A DNA stretch of 11,586 nt from Saprospiraceae bacterium (GCA_020852155.1 JADZBJ010000186.1:1-11586), one strand, 5' to 3'; shown: positions 1 to 7,557, counted from the first letter of the stretch. Translations and numbers: made by a program. Notes: a model not told the origin generated them from the letters alone.

Positions 1-36
1 CTTTGCCTGATTATTCATATTTTTATTTGATATTTT

Positions 37-3012
37 ATGATTTTGAATACTGTAAAATCGCCTAGGATTATTTTTTTTAATCTAAAATATGGCTCAAAAT
101 TGTTGTTTTTCCTGGCTTGTTTTATTCTTCTGTTGTTGTATTCCAGTTGTAAAAAGGAGAAGATACTGGCTCCATTAGCCGTGATTGATTATATACATAT
201 TCCTCAAATTCATCCGCAATTCAGGGAAGCCGATCAGTATAAATACGATCTTGATTATATCTCGGCACTTCGAGTGTATAATGAAATATGGCATTCTGGC
301 AGCCTGACAAACAGGGATGATACTATTTATTGCCTCAATCAGTTAGCCTGGCTGAATTTGAGTATGTACAGAGACTCCGTTGCAGGCAGGTGGATTGAAA
401 AAACAGAACAATATATGACCCAATATGGCGGAATTTCGGCCATGGGAAAAGGCGAAGGGGATTATTGGTACAACAAAGCAGTATGGGGATATAACACAGG
501 AAATGTTGACAGTGTAAGTCAATATTTGCAAAGAGCCTTGTACCACCACAGGCTGACGTATTCAGGCGCCCGGAACACAGAAAACGGTCACTTGAAACTA
601 GCCAGAGACAATGAAAAGGCCGGATCGTTTTATATTAGTTTTAAGCCTGATTCCGCTTATAATTACGTGATGGATGCGTTTGATTTTTTCCAAAATCACC
701 CTGACGATTGCAAAAAATACAGTGCTGAAGCCTTATTAACCTACGCTGTATTTTGCCGCTGGGAACGGCAGTATGCGACAGCTGCGACAATTGCACATCA
801 TGCCAGAATGTTGGCTTATGGGCAGCCATATGTTGACAGCATGGTTGTATTAAGGTCATATTGCATTGAAACTTACTCAGCAAGTAAAAGCAATCCTGAT
901 ACAACAACCAAGAAATATTTAATTAAAAATAAAGACTATTTTTTATCCCTGTTCGGTCAATTATCCAGTACCAGAAGGTTTGAAGCCTACCCCGATTTTC
1001 TGTTTGCATTGAACAAAGCGATTTATGACACAAGTAGTGTTCATCTATATGCTAAGAACCTTGCGATGGTTTCGGGCGCCAATATTGGTAACGGGTCGGT
1101 TTTTTTTGACAGTCTTTACCACAAAGGGTTGTTGTATGAAAAAAAGGGGGATAATTTTCTTGATTCCAGCATATCCTATTACAGGCGATCGCTTGAGAAT
1201 ATGTATAAAAAAAAGAAGATGTTTCCGGTCAATTATTTAGAACTTGCTCAGGAAGCCATCGTTGAAATGTATGAAAAGCAAGAAAATTACGCGCAGGCAT
1301 TTGCTGAAAACAGAAAGGATATTTTATTTGGTACTTCCTATGAAGACAGCCGCGATCCAGCCATTATTTCTTCCAGTGCATTGATTGAGGAAAAGAAATA
1401 CCTGTATTACGCTTATGGTATCAGGGGAAGTCTGTATTTATCAAGGTATAAACATGAGGGTTACACCAGAAAGAGCGACCTTGACAGTTCCTTGTTTTTT
1501 CTCAATTTGTCTGACGACTTGTTCTTTCCAAATTTCATCTCATATAATGACGAAACAACATTGCGATATCTTTCCGAAGTCGGCGGCGATAGATATAACG
1601 ATGCTGTAGAGGCTTCGTACTTGAAATACGAAACTCAAAAAAATCCTGAACAACGCGAACAAATTACTCAAAATGTATTCAAACTGCTCGAACACAGAAA
1701 GGCATTTTTGTTGTACAAGGATTTACGCCTTAAAAACAGGTCGAATTATAGCAGTAATGAACGGAAACTAATGGTGGAGCTCAGCCAGCAAAATGCTTTG
1801 ATTAATGAGTTAGGCAGAACAAAAGAAAAAGACAAACTTTATGGAGCATTACAGCAACGTGATTCACTCATTTTAGCGCTGCGAAAAACGATTCCAGGAT
1901 ACTTCATGGAATCAACGAATATTAGCGATATGCATAATATCGTGTCCGGGCTTTCTGCTCAGAAAGCCTCACTGCTGCATTATTGTATCACTGATGACAA
2001 CCTATATATTCTTTTAATTAACAGTGCAAACAGAGGTCTGTACCGTGTAAATATTCCGGCAGAAAAACTGGATTTACAATGCAACAACCTGACAAAGATT
2101 ATTTGTGATTATCCGAGAATCAAGAATAAGACCATGCCTGGGAAAACAGACAGCCTTAAAAATCACATAAAAAGCCTTGAATCAACTTCATTAGAATTGT
2201 ATGAAACCCTGATTAGCCCGGTTATCTCCTCTATTCCAGCGCATTTCAACAAACTTATTATCAGCCCGGACTCCAGGCTTAACTATTTTCCATTCGACGC
2301 TTTGTTGATGGCGCCAATAAAAAATGCCGACGCCAATTTTAAGGGTGCACCGTTTTTGCTGACCAGGTTCAGTATTTCGCTGACGCCAGCCTGGAAAATC
2401 TACACTTTTAAAGACAAACCCGATTGTATTGATGTTACTCGTGATATGCGTGTACTGGCCATGACTTATGGCAAGGATTCAACCGCTTTTTATAAACAAT
2501 TAAAATTCGTCAGTCCGTTTTTCAAGGATTCTACTATTGGCATCGGAGCAGATTGCAATAAGCATTTTTTCGAAGAGTACGCGCCGGATAATGATGTTAT
2601 TTACCTGTCCATTCATGCCAAAGCCGGTCAGGATACTTCCGACAACCTGTTGATTTTCCGAGATAGCCTCAAAGGGCGTCGCATTCCTGCCATAACCTTA
2701 AAGGCCAAATTGACTATTTTATCAGCATGTGAAACATCCCTGGGGAAAACCCATCAATCAGAAGGAACCTTCTCTATTGCCCGTTCATTCTTACAGGCAG
2801 GCAGCCAGTCGGTTGTTTCAACGCTTTGGAAAATCTCAACCGTTGGCTCGGCTGATTTATTCAACCGATTTTGGATGGAAGAACTTGGTGGCAGTAATTC
2901 CGTCGAAAACAGTCTGTTTAACGCAAAAAAGTCTTTTCTAACAAGCCCGCCAGGCGAAGACGCCGATTACTACCACCCCTATTATTGGTCAGGTTTTGTG
3001 TGCTATCGTTAA
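37..3012 (+). CDS. TPR-CHAT caspase-like protease, predicted lipoprotein
   Basis: This 991-residue protein ends in a CHAT domain (roughly residues 640-991), a caspase-clan (CD) cysteine peptidase fold. The catalytic dyad is visible: His860 in SIHAKAG and Cys898 in LSACETSLG. Other family marks are the PDSRLNYFPFDALL stretch and the closing HPYYWSGF. The N-terminus has a hydrophobic segment (about residues 21-37) ending in LYSSC, which fits a lipoprotein signal with Cys38 as the lipidated residue; Tyr at -3 is not ideal. Residues about 55-480 are helical TPR-like repeats, followed by a charged, probably coiled-coil linker (about 565-625). TPR-CHAT proteins usually use the repeats to sense a partner and the CHAT domain to cleave one specific substrate. 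The ATG at 37 is the only start that keeps the whole signal segment. The gene is monocistronic here and converges on the sigma/protease operon. The substrate is unknown. Confidence 0.88.
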   Translation: MILNTVKSPRIIFFNLKYGSKLLFFLACFILLLLYSSCKKEKILAPLAVIDYIHIPQIHPQFREADQYKYDLDYISALRVYNEIWHSGSLTNRDDTIYCLNQLAWLNLSMYRDSVAGRWIEKTEQYMTQYGGISAMGKGEGDYWYNKAVWGYNTGNVDSVSQYLQRALYHHRLTYSGARNTENGHLKLARDNEKAGSFYISFKPDSAYNYVMDAFDFFQNHPDDCKKYSAEALLTYAVFCRWERQYATAATIAHHARMLAYGQPYVDSMVVLRSYCIETYSASKSNPDTTTKKYLIKNKDYFLSLFGQLSSTRRFEAYPDFLFALNKAIYDTSSVHLYAKNLAMVSGANIGNGSVFFDSLYHKGLLYEKKGDNFLDSSISYYRRSLENMYKKKKMFPVNYLELAQEAIVEMYEKQENYAQAFAENRKDILFGTSYEDSRDPAIISSSALIEEKKYLYYAYGIRGSLYLSRYKHEGYTRKSDLDSSLFFLNLSDDLFFPNFISYNDETTLRYLSEVGGDRYNDAVEASYLKYETQKNPEQREQITQNVFKLLEHRKAFLLYKDLRLKNRSNYSSNERKLMVELSQQNALINELGRTKEKDKLYGALQQRDSLILALRKTIPGYFMESTNISDMHNIVSGLSAQKASLLHYCITDDNLYILLINSANRGLYRVNIPAEKLDLQCNNLTKIICDYPRIKNKTMPGKTDSLKNHIKSLESTSLELYETLISPVISSIPAHFNKLIISPDSRLNYFPFDALLMAPIKNADANFKGAPFLLTRFSISLTPAWKIYTFKDKPDCIDVTRDMRVLAMTYGKDSTAFYKQLKFVSPFFKDSTIGIGADCNKHFFEEYAPDNDVIYLSIHAKAGQDTSDNLLIFRDSLKGRRIPAITLKAKLTILSACETSLGKTHQSEGTFSIARSFLQAGSQSVVSTLWKISTVGSADLFNRFWMEELGGSNSVENSLFNAKKSFLTSPPGEDADYYHPYYWSGFVCYR

Positions 3013-3937
3013 AGTTTTTGAACCAATAGATGTATGCCTTCAGCGCATGGAGGATAGGCAGGCCATTTTTATTTGGACCACTGCCACTTTCAATCAGTAT
3101 TGTTTTAAGGTCAATCGCTGATAAGTCAGGGTCAATGCTTTTAAGCAAGGCCGCTGCGCCCGTTACCATGGCTGTTGCTACGCTGGTACTTCCATGGAAA
3201 CCATTGGTTACTAATGATCCCTTATCGTTTGAATCTGGTATTTTCGTCGTGTAAATACCGTTACTTACATCGGCATAAATATCTGCGTCCTTGATATTCA
3301 GGTGCAGGAATGTCAATATGTCATCTACAACAATGATGTTATTACGCAATTCGCTACCATTTTCAAGCAAGGCCGCCAGTGATACCAAATTCGTGGTGTC
3401 ATTCGTGTGGCTCACAACAACGAGTACATTTTTCTCTTTTGCTCGCTCCATGGCGTTTGTAAATGCCGCTTTGTTTTCTGGTTTTTTTGCTTCATCTATT
3501 GAACTAGCCATTGAAATGTTGATCACATGAACACCTTCGCCTGATAATCCCAGTATGGCTTGGGAAATATCGCCCGATCTGGAGCGTAACCGGGCTTCGG
3601 GAGTGATGCCTTTAATCAGGCCATTCCCGCAGATGATACCGGCACAATTGGTTGCGTGTTCACCACGACCAGAATTAGTGGAATCAACGTTGTTTTTCAA
3701 ATCCGGATGTTCGCTCCAGACTAAACCTTCATCAATGATACCCACAATAGCATCCTCGCCTTTTTTGCCAGAGACAAGCCATACCTGTTGTGCATGAATT
3801 TTACTCGCAGGACTCATTTCCATCCAGATGTCGAGGAAATGATCGAAATTTGAAGTGTTCCAGTAGTCAGACTGGTGGTACTCTTTAAATCTGTCGCTAA
3901 TCTGCGAGGTGGCTGTTTGGCCAAACAGCCATTTCAT
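2918..3937 (-). CDS. S8 family (subtilisin-like) serine peptidase, no export signal
   Basis: This is a compact subtilase of 339 residues. The triad is Asp69 (GIIDEG), His94 (GEHATNCAG) and Ser252 (GSTSVATAM, like the usual GTSMATP), with oxyanion-hole Asn179 in HTND. I start it at 3937 rather than the longer in-frame ATG at 3988, because this ATG overlaps the upstream stop codon as ATGA, the usual arrangement for translational coupling; the longer start would overlap the previous gene by 55 bp. There is no signal peptide and no room for a classical inhibitory prodomain before the catalytic Asp, so a cytoplasmic enzyme is likely. The last 31 or so residues lie beyond the recognisable fold and are encoded antisense to the CHAT gene's 3' end. 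It is the last gene of the four-gene operon. A target among the neighbouring regulatory proteins is an inference. Confidence 0.88.
   Translation of the reverse strand: MKWLFGQTATSQISDRFKEYHQSDYWNTSNFDHFLDIWMEMSPASKIHAQQVWLVSGKKGEDAIVGIIDEGLVWSEHPDLKNNVDSTNSGRGEHATNCAGIICGNGLIKGITPEARLRSRSGDISQAILGLSGEGVHVINISMASSIDEAKKPENKAAFTNAMERAKEKNVLVVVSHTNDTTNLVSLAALLENGSELRNNIIVVDDILTFLHLNIKDADIYADVSNGIYTTKIPDSNDKGSLVTNGFHGSTSVATAMVTGAAALLKSIDPDLSAIDLKTILIESGSGPNKNGLPILHALKAYIYWFKNFNDSTQNLTNNRGGSNRRLRLAGLLEKTFLR
3910..3931. repeat. 22-bp perfect palindrome in the start region of the S8 peptidase
   Basis: The half-site TGGCTGTTTGG is followed directly by its exact reverse complement, giving 22 bases with no spacer. 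It covers codons 3-10 of the peptidase, beginning 7 bases into the coding sequence. As RNA it could form a hairpin just downstream of the ATGA stop/start; as DNA it could be a protein-binding site. The perfect symmetry is seen directly; any function is inference. Confidence 0.85.
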
Positions 3938-4947
3938 GATTTTTTTGACCTTTTTGGTATCCAATTTTGAGCTTCGTTTTGGGTGCATACTTCGATTTTC
4001 ATTAATTCTGGCTCGAAAGGCGTTCCATTAAAGTTATCCGGATTATTCGTACCGCCAGGGTTGTATGCCCATTTAAACAGGATAGACAAGTCATCATCAC
4101 GCAGCATCGGGTAGAGCGTTTCGACAAATATTAAAGCACCACCGTTTTTTCTTGCATCAGTAATTCCTGTAAAAAAGGTATCGTTAATATGTGTTTTTAC
4201 CGATTCATGATTGAGAAAAACGGCATAAATCACCTCTTTTTCGGGCAATAGCAATGGAATAAAGTAAAATCCAGGGTGTTGGGTAGTGTCATTATTGACA
4301 ATCCTGAATACCTTGTTTAAAGTATCATCCTGTGATGGGTCATCGGTATAGGCTAAATTCCCCAGGTAGTTAATCGTACTACCATTTGCGGTTTTTTCTT
4401 CTTTCCCAGGTGAATGAAAAATCTTCAATTTGCCAAAGTTGGATTGGCCTTCTTTGGTGTCAAACCCGTAACTCATTAATGTAGGGCAATCCCTTAGCCT
4501 GGATTGTGGGGTTGCTTTTATATCGCAGTGGTGAAACAGGCTTTCTTTGTGGACAAACGGCGGAACATTTTTGCCTTTTTCCCTGAAATTATGTAGTAAA
4601 GTACCTAAAAAGCCTTCCTTTGAAGGGGGGCTGTTGGGTTCAGTATCAAATTGGTCAATCAGGCCATTGGCATCCAGTGTATATTTAACTTCCCTGAACC
4701 CTTTGGGTATTCTGATCGTGGTGTAATCAAAATCAAGTTCTTTTCCGCTAACTTTTTTTAAAAACAGGCCGGTGTTAGCAGAGTTATCATCTTCAAAAAT
4801 GAAATACTCCAGTTCATTGCCATCTATTCGAACGGAACGAAGCGACGGGTTGTTCTGTTGATGTTTGAGCCTGTTGTGTGCGTTTGATTTGAACTGGTTT
4901 GCGGCGTCAATTATTTTTTTTCCCTGATGAAATGGCCATTTTTCCAT
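3934..4947 (-). CDS. Hypothetical protein of the sigma/protease operon
   Basis: I do not recognise this 337-residue protein. It has no signal peptide or membrane segment and is predicted soluble. The N-terminus is polar and basic (about residues 1-40). Beta-rich stretches follow, such as ELEYFIFEDD (45-54) and FDYTTIRIPKGF (73-84). A His/Cys-containing centre has HHCD (139-142) and DCPTLMSYGF (153-162), then hydrophobic strands GFYFIPLLLP (226-235) and VIYAVFL (239-245), and the C-terminus is Asn/Pro-rich. No HExxH or other catalytic signature was found. It sits 29 bp after the TPR membrane protein, and its TGA stop overlaps the peptidase ATG, so the two are probably translated together. It could be a partner, inhibitor or substrate of the peptidase; that is a guess from context only. 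Confidence 0.75.
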   Translation of the reverse strand: MEKWPFHQGKKIIDAANQFKSNAHNRLKHQQNNPSLRSVRIDGNELEYFIFEDDNSANTGLFLKKVSGKELDFDYTTIRIPKGFREVKYTLDANGLIDQFDTEPNSPPSKEGFLGTLLHNFREKGKNVPPFVHKESLFHHCDIKATPQSRLRDCPTLMSYGFDTKEGQSNFGKLKIFHSPGKEEKTANGSTINYLGNLAYTDDPSQDDTLNKVFRIVNNDTTQHPGFYFIPLLLPEKEVIYAVFLNHESVKTHINDTFFTGITDARKNGGALIFVETLYPMLRDDDLSILFKWAYNPGGTNNPDNFNGTPFEPELMKIEVCTQNEAQNWIPKRSKKS

Positions 4948-4976
4948 TGTTGTGTAAATTAGGTTGGAGTGAAAAA

Positions 4977-5717
4977 TTAATTAATCGTTTGTTGGAGTTC
5001 CGTTAATACTTTTTGGGCTTTGTCTCTAAACATACTGCTTTCGGAACCTGTAAGGGCATTTAAATAAGGTTTGGCGTTTTCAACCTGATTGCTATATAAG
5101 TATGCCATGGCGAGGTACCATTTTATCTCAATATTCGGAAGGGATGGCGGTTCGGTGTCCAGGCTCTGTAAAATCGGAATAGCGCGTTCGGGCGCTTTTT
5201 CAATGATGTAGGCATTGGCCAGCAGAAATGCTTTGTATTGATTCGGCTGGCGACTGATTTCCTCTTGCAGAAGGGGTATGGCCTTTTTGTATTGCTCATT
5301 TTCATACATTAAAATGCCTGGAGAGACGGCTGAATTGTCAGAAGAAGTTCCCATTTTGGATGTATAAGGCGTATAGTAATTGCTGGCAATTAAATAACCG
5401 GCAGATGTTTTTTGATTCCATTCGGTCAGTCCCCACACACCACCTATTAATCCTGCAATGACCGCTGCTGCTGCCCACCACCAGCGCCGTGTCCATGAAA
5501 CAGATACCGCGGGTTGCGCGGTTTTTTGCAAATGAAAGGCATGAGTATTGAACTTGTTTTGTTCAAGTGTAGCCAGTGTTGTTAAAAAAGTAGCTGCGGC
5601 TTCACGAAATTCAGTGTCGTTTTGTAATCGCGACTCTACTTCACGTTTGTTAGCGGCATTCAGTGTTCCGAGAAAATATGCTTCGAGCAATTCTAAATCA
5701 TGATCGGTAAGTTCCAT
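4977..5717 (-). CDS. Anti-sigma-like single-pass membrane protein with TPR domain
   Basis: This 246-residue protein has three parts. Residues 1-55 (LLEAYFLGTLNAANKREVES and the following NDTEFREAA) resemble the N-terminal helical domain of Bacteroidota anti-sigma factors, without a zinc-binding His/Cys motif. A membrane segment at about 79-97 (WWWAAAAVIAGLIGG) is preceded by Arg77-Arg78, so the N-terminus should face the cytoplasm. Residues about 130-245 hold TPR-like repeats (YKKAIPLLQEEI, AFLLANAYI, KWYLAMAYLYS), placed in the periplasm. It begins 16 bp after the sigma-like gene, the usual order for a sigma/anti-sigma pair. The design fits a receptor that holds the sigma factor inside and senses a partner outside; the CHAT lipoprotein is a candidate partner, by inference. 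No Shine-Dalgarno sequence precedes the ATG. Confidence 0.75.
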   Translation of the reverse strand: MELTDHDLELLEAYFLGTLNAANKREVESRLQNDTEFREAAATFLTTLATLEQNKFNTHAFHLQKTAQPAVSVSWTRRWWWAAAAVIAGLIGGVWGLTEWNQKTSAGYLIASNYYTPYTSKMGTSSDNSAVSPGILMYENEQYKKAIPLLQEEISRQPNQYKAFLLANAYIIEKAPERAIPILQSLDTEPPSLPNIEIKWYLAMAYLYSNQVENAKPYLNALTGSESSMFRDKAQKVLTELQQTIN

Positions 5718-5733
5718 ATCGCAATTTTTAGGT

Positions 5734-6663
5734 TTAGTTTTTAGGAGGAAAAAATCGGGAAGCGAATTGGCCTAACATTATTTTCACCTGGTTGGCAACA
5801 CGCTCAATGTTCCATTGTGTACCAGATGAGAACACGTAGTTCATCCAGTCGGTTACATTGTCAGGATACAACCGCAGCCGCGGATTTAATTCAGGTTGTT
5901 GACGGGCATACGAATCTTGCAGAAATGATACGACAAGTTTTTCTCGGTGACTTTCAGCGAGCGCTTTGCCTTTATTGAACATTAAGGCAAATAACTGAGC
6001 GGTTGGATACGACATGCTCACTAGAGTAAAGTCTTCCATTCCCTGTGCCAAAACACTTTTTTCGACTTGTTCTTTATCCATTTTTTTACGCAGTTTTCCC
6101 AATTCACGAATAGCCCTGCGGCGCTCAACACCCAGTTCACTACGGCTGCGCATATTATACCCATTAAGCACTAATCGTGCATTTAAGTCATGATCAGTCA
6201 GACCGAAATCGTCGGCATTATCCGGGAAGTATTTCAGTAGAATAATGTCTCTATACAAGTCTCTTAATGCATAGGTAGCAAAATGCAGCATGAACATATC
6301 CGCGCTGTCTATTTCATATACTATGACTTCTTCATGCTGATCGTCTTCTGGTTGAGCAGGCTGAATCGGTTTCCTTTTCTCTTTTAATAAATTTCGCTGT
6401 GCAATCGAGGCGATAAAAGGCGCAAAAAAATCAGGCTGGTTAAGGTCGGCGCTGAAACGGTTGTTGCGCACCGCACTGCATGTAGCCTGAATGGCATCAC
6501 TCCAGGCTTTATCTAATTGATCCTCATCATAATTACTGACGTAACCACCTCCTATCTTCAACATACGTTGAGGTGTGTGGTACTTTCTGTAAAGGGCTTC
6601 CCAACCCAATTCATAATTGGTTGTGATGCGTTGAAGGATTTCGCGATCGCTCATTTTTTTCAT
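5734..6663 (-). CDS. Divergent ECF sigma-70-like factor with C-terminal extension
   Basis: Residues about 18-98 read like sigma region 2: WEALYRKYHTPQRML, then an acidic YDEDQLDKAWSDA segment, then FAPFIASIAQRNLLKEKRK, matching the usual end of ECF region 2. Residues about 127-195 resemble region 4, with ALRDLYRDIILLKYF and a basic helix VERRRAIRELGKLRKKM, but the helix-turn-helix core is altered and longer than usual. A further 110 or so residues (196-309) follow that ordinary ECF factors of about 180-200 residues lack; I do not recognise them. It is the first gene of the operon, 16 bp ahead of the membrane protein, so sigma/anti-sigma pairing is likely. The start is ATG at 6663; Met4 at 6654 is an alternative. 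Autoregulation from the upstream intergenic region is plausible, but I saw no convincing promoter there. Confidence 0.68.
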   Translation of the reverse strand: MKKMSDREILQRITTNYELGWEALYRKYHTPQRMLKIGGGYVSNYDEDQLDKAWSDAIQATCSAVRNNRFSADLNQPDFFAPFIASIAQRNLLKEKRKPIQPAQPEDDQHEEVIVYEIDSADMFMLHFATYALRDLYRDIILLKYFPDNADDFGLTDHDLNARLVLNGYNMRSRSELGVERRRAIRELGKLRKKMDKEQVEKSVLAQGMEDFTLVSMSYPTAQLFALMFNKGKALAESHREKLVVSFLQDSYARQQPELNPRLRLYPDNVTDWMNYVFSSGTQWNIERVANQVKIMLGQFASRFFPPKN

Positions 6664-7001
6664 TTGAAATGATATACCGGGTTTTCAAAAAAGAAAACAA
6701 TTACAAGCAAAATTTTTTTGAGAAAAATAAAAAATGCTCGAATACAGGTATAGAATGAAATATGGGGAACAGGTACTTCACAATCAAATAGTGGGCCAAG
6801 GTTACCCGGTGGTCAAAAAAAATTTTGAAAAAAAAGCGCTTGCTGGTGTTTCCTTTTTGCAACGCCAGGTATAACTGGTAAATGTTCAATTCATTTTGCT
6901 GCTGGAGAAAGCGCTTCTCCCTCTAAAAAACCAAATCGGGCGTGGTTGGCCAATGATCACGCCCTTTTTTCACCATTTCTATCAATTCAACCAATTAATT
7001 T
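6664..7001. other. Intergenic region between divergent transcripts, with hairpins
   Basis: These 338 bp separate the sigma-led minus-strand operon from the + strand exported-protein gene, so they should contain at least two promoters, though no clean TTTG/TAnnTTTG pair is visible. The first 180 bp are very AT-rich with several A and T runs. The second part holds three inverted repeats on the + strand: CTGGTGTT/AACGCCAG (6843-6850/6861-6868, one G-U pair), GGAGAA/TTCTCC (6904-6909/6915-6920), and a terminator at 6938-6970. No convincing protein gene is present. Confidence 0.6.
6938..6970 (+). terminator. Intrinsic (rho-independent) terminator
   Basis: A perfect 7-bp GC-rich stem GGGCGTG/CACGCCC (6938-6944/6958-6964) is followed at once by six T residues (6965-6970). 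It lies 31 bp before the start of the exported small protein, with no complete + strand gene upstream, so it ends either an unannotated short RNA or an attenuated leader of the downstream gene. Confidence 0.7.
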
Positions 7002-7373
7002 ATGAAAAACTGTAAAATGCTTTTAGTGCTGATCGTGTTTTTCGGCGCAAAATCTGTTCATGCGCAATTCGCTGCGTATTACTGTGCTAAAACGGGTATT
7101 TATGGTTTTTGTGTAGGCTCATCTGACGTAGAACAATGCGCCTATAACTATTGTGTAAGTTATGGCGGTCGTTCACCCCGTTTAGTTGGCAGTGTAGTCT
7201 ATGAGAAAGGTTATGCCGCAATTGCAATTGGATATACAGCCAATGGGGGGCATGCGATTGGTGTTGCAGCGGGAGCCAGGACTCAACTGGAGGCAGACCG
7301 TTTGGCTTTACAATACTGTCGAAAATACGGCGCGGTTTCACCATACATTGATGCACGCGCTTTCGATCTTTAA
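7002..7373 (+). CDS. Small exported DUF4189-like protein
   Basis: This 123-residue precursor has a clear signal peptide: basic start MKNCK, hydrophobic LLVLIVFFGA, and a V-H-A site at 19-21 with cleavage before Gln22. The mature part has the layout of DUF4189 proteins: an aromatic/glycine strand (KTGIYGF), a Cys-bearing helix (VEQCAYNYC), then GYAAIAIGYTANGGHAIGVAAGARTQ read in two strands, and an E-A-D-R-L-A-L helix ending in YC. The five mature cysteines (28, 37, 46, 51, 106) suggest disulfides in the periplasm or outside. The family has no settled function. The ATG at 7002 is the only sensible start and has no Shine-Dalgarno sequence. A terminator-like hairpin sits just upstream, so expression may be controlled in the leader. 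Confidence 0.7.
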   Translation: MKNCKMLLVLIVFFGAKSVHAQFAAYYCAKTGIYGFCVGSSDVEQCAYNYCVSYGGRSPRLVGSVVYEKGYAAIAIGYTANGGHAIGVAAGARTQLEADRLALQYCRKYGAVSPYIDARAFDL

Positions 7374-7402
7374 CCTGTGGGCTACCCGAAACCACCTATA
7401 AA

Positions 7403-7444
7403 GAAGTAGGGCGAAAAGCCGAAAGCGTTAGTGTAGGCTACTTC
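7403..7444 (+). terminator. Possible weak terminator after the small exported protein
   Basis: GAAGTAG (7403-7409) pairs perfectly with CTACTTC (7438-7444), with a small inner GGC/GCC hairpin (7410-7412/7418-7420), followed by the T-rich AATTTGTTTTC. The stem is short and the loop long, so termination is uncertain. The rest of 7374-7557 shows nothing recognisable. Confidence 0.3.
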
Positions 7445-7557
7445 AATTTGTTTTCAAATGAATAAGGTTCAAGTTTTCTATTACATCATCTCTTGGGCCA
7501 TCCATGTTCTCCCTCGATTATCAAACGCTTACTAAACTCACTCGTTACTCTCCTTCT

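Noticed and set aside
37..3012. Type III-E CRISPR (craspase) TPR-CHAT component
   Set aside because: No repeats or cas genes are in the window, and the N-terminal lipoprotein signal puts this protein outside the cytoplasm.
3030..3797. Three open frames on the + strand opposite the S8 peptidase
   Set aside because: The catalytic motifs of the peptidase on the minus strand explain this DNA; the + strand products have no recognisable features.
3934..3988. Longer S8 peptidase start at 3988 (17 extra basic residues)
   Set aside because: It would overlap the preceding gene by 55 bp, whereas ATG at 3937 gives the standard ATGA overlap; the extra residues are the upstream coding region read in another frame.
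3934..4947. Possible zinc metalloprotease in the unrecognised operon protein (LMSYG and HESVKTH)
   Set aside because: LMSYG recalls the Met-turn of some metalloproteases, but there is no HExxH; HESVKTH has wrong spacing and lies after, not before, the Met-turn-like motif.
6701..6889. 62-codon minus-strand open frame (MNIYQLYLALQK...) before the sigma-like gene
   Set aside because: It lies in AT-rich intergenic DNA, its Phe/Lys/Leu-rich product follows from A and T runs, and it shows no domain, signal peptide or start context.
7087..7395. 102-codon minus-strand open frame opposite the small exported protein
   Set aside because: The + strand product has a clean signal peptide and a DUF4189-like pattern; the antisense product looks random.
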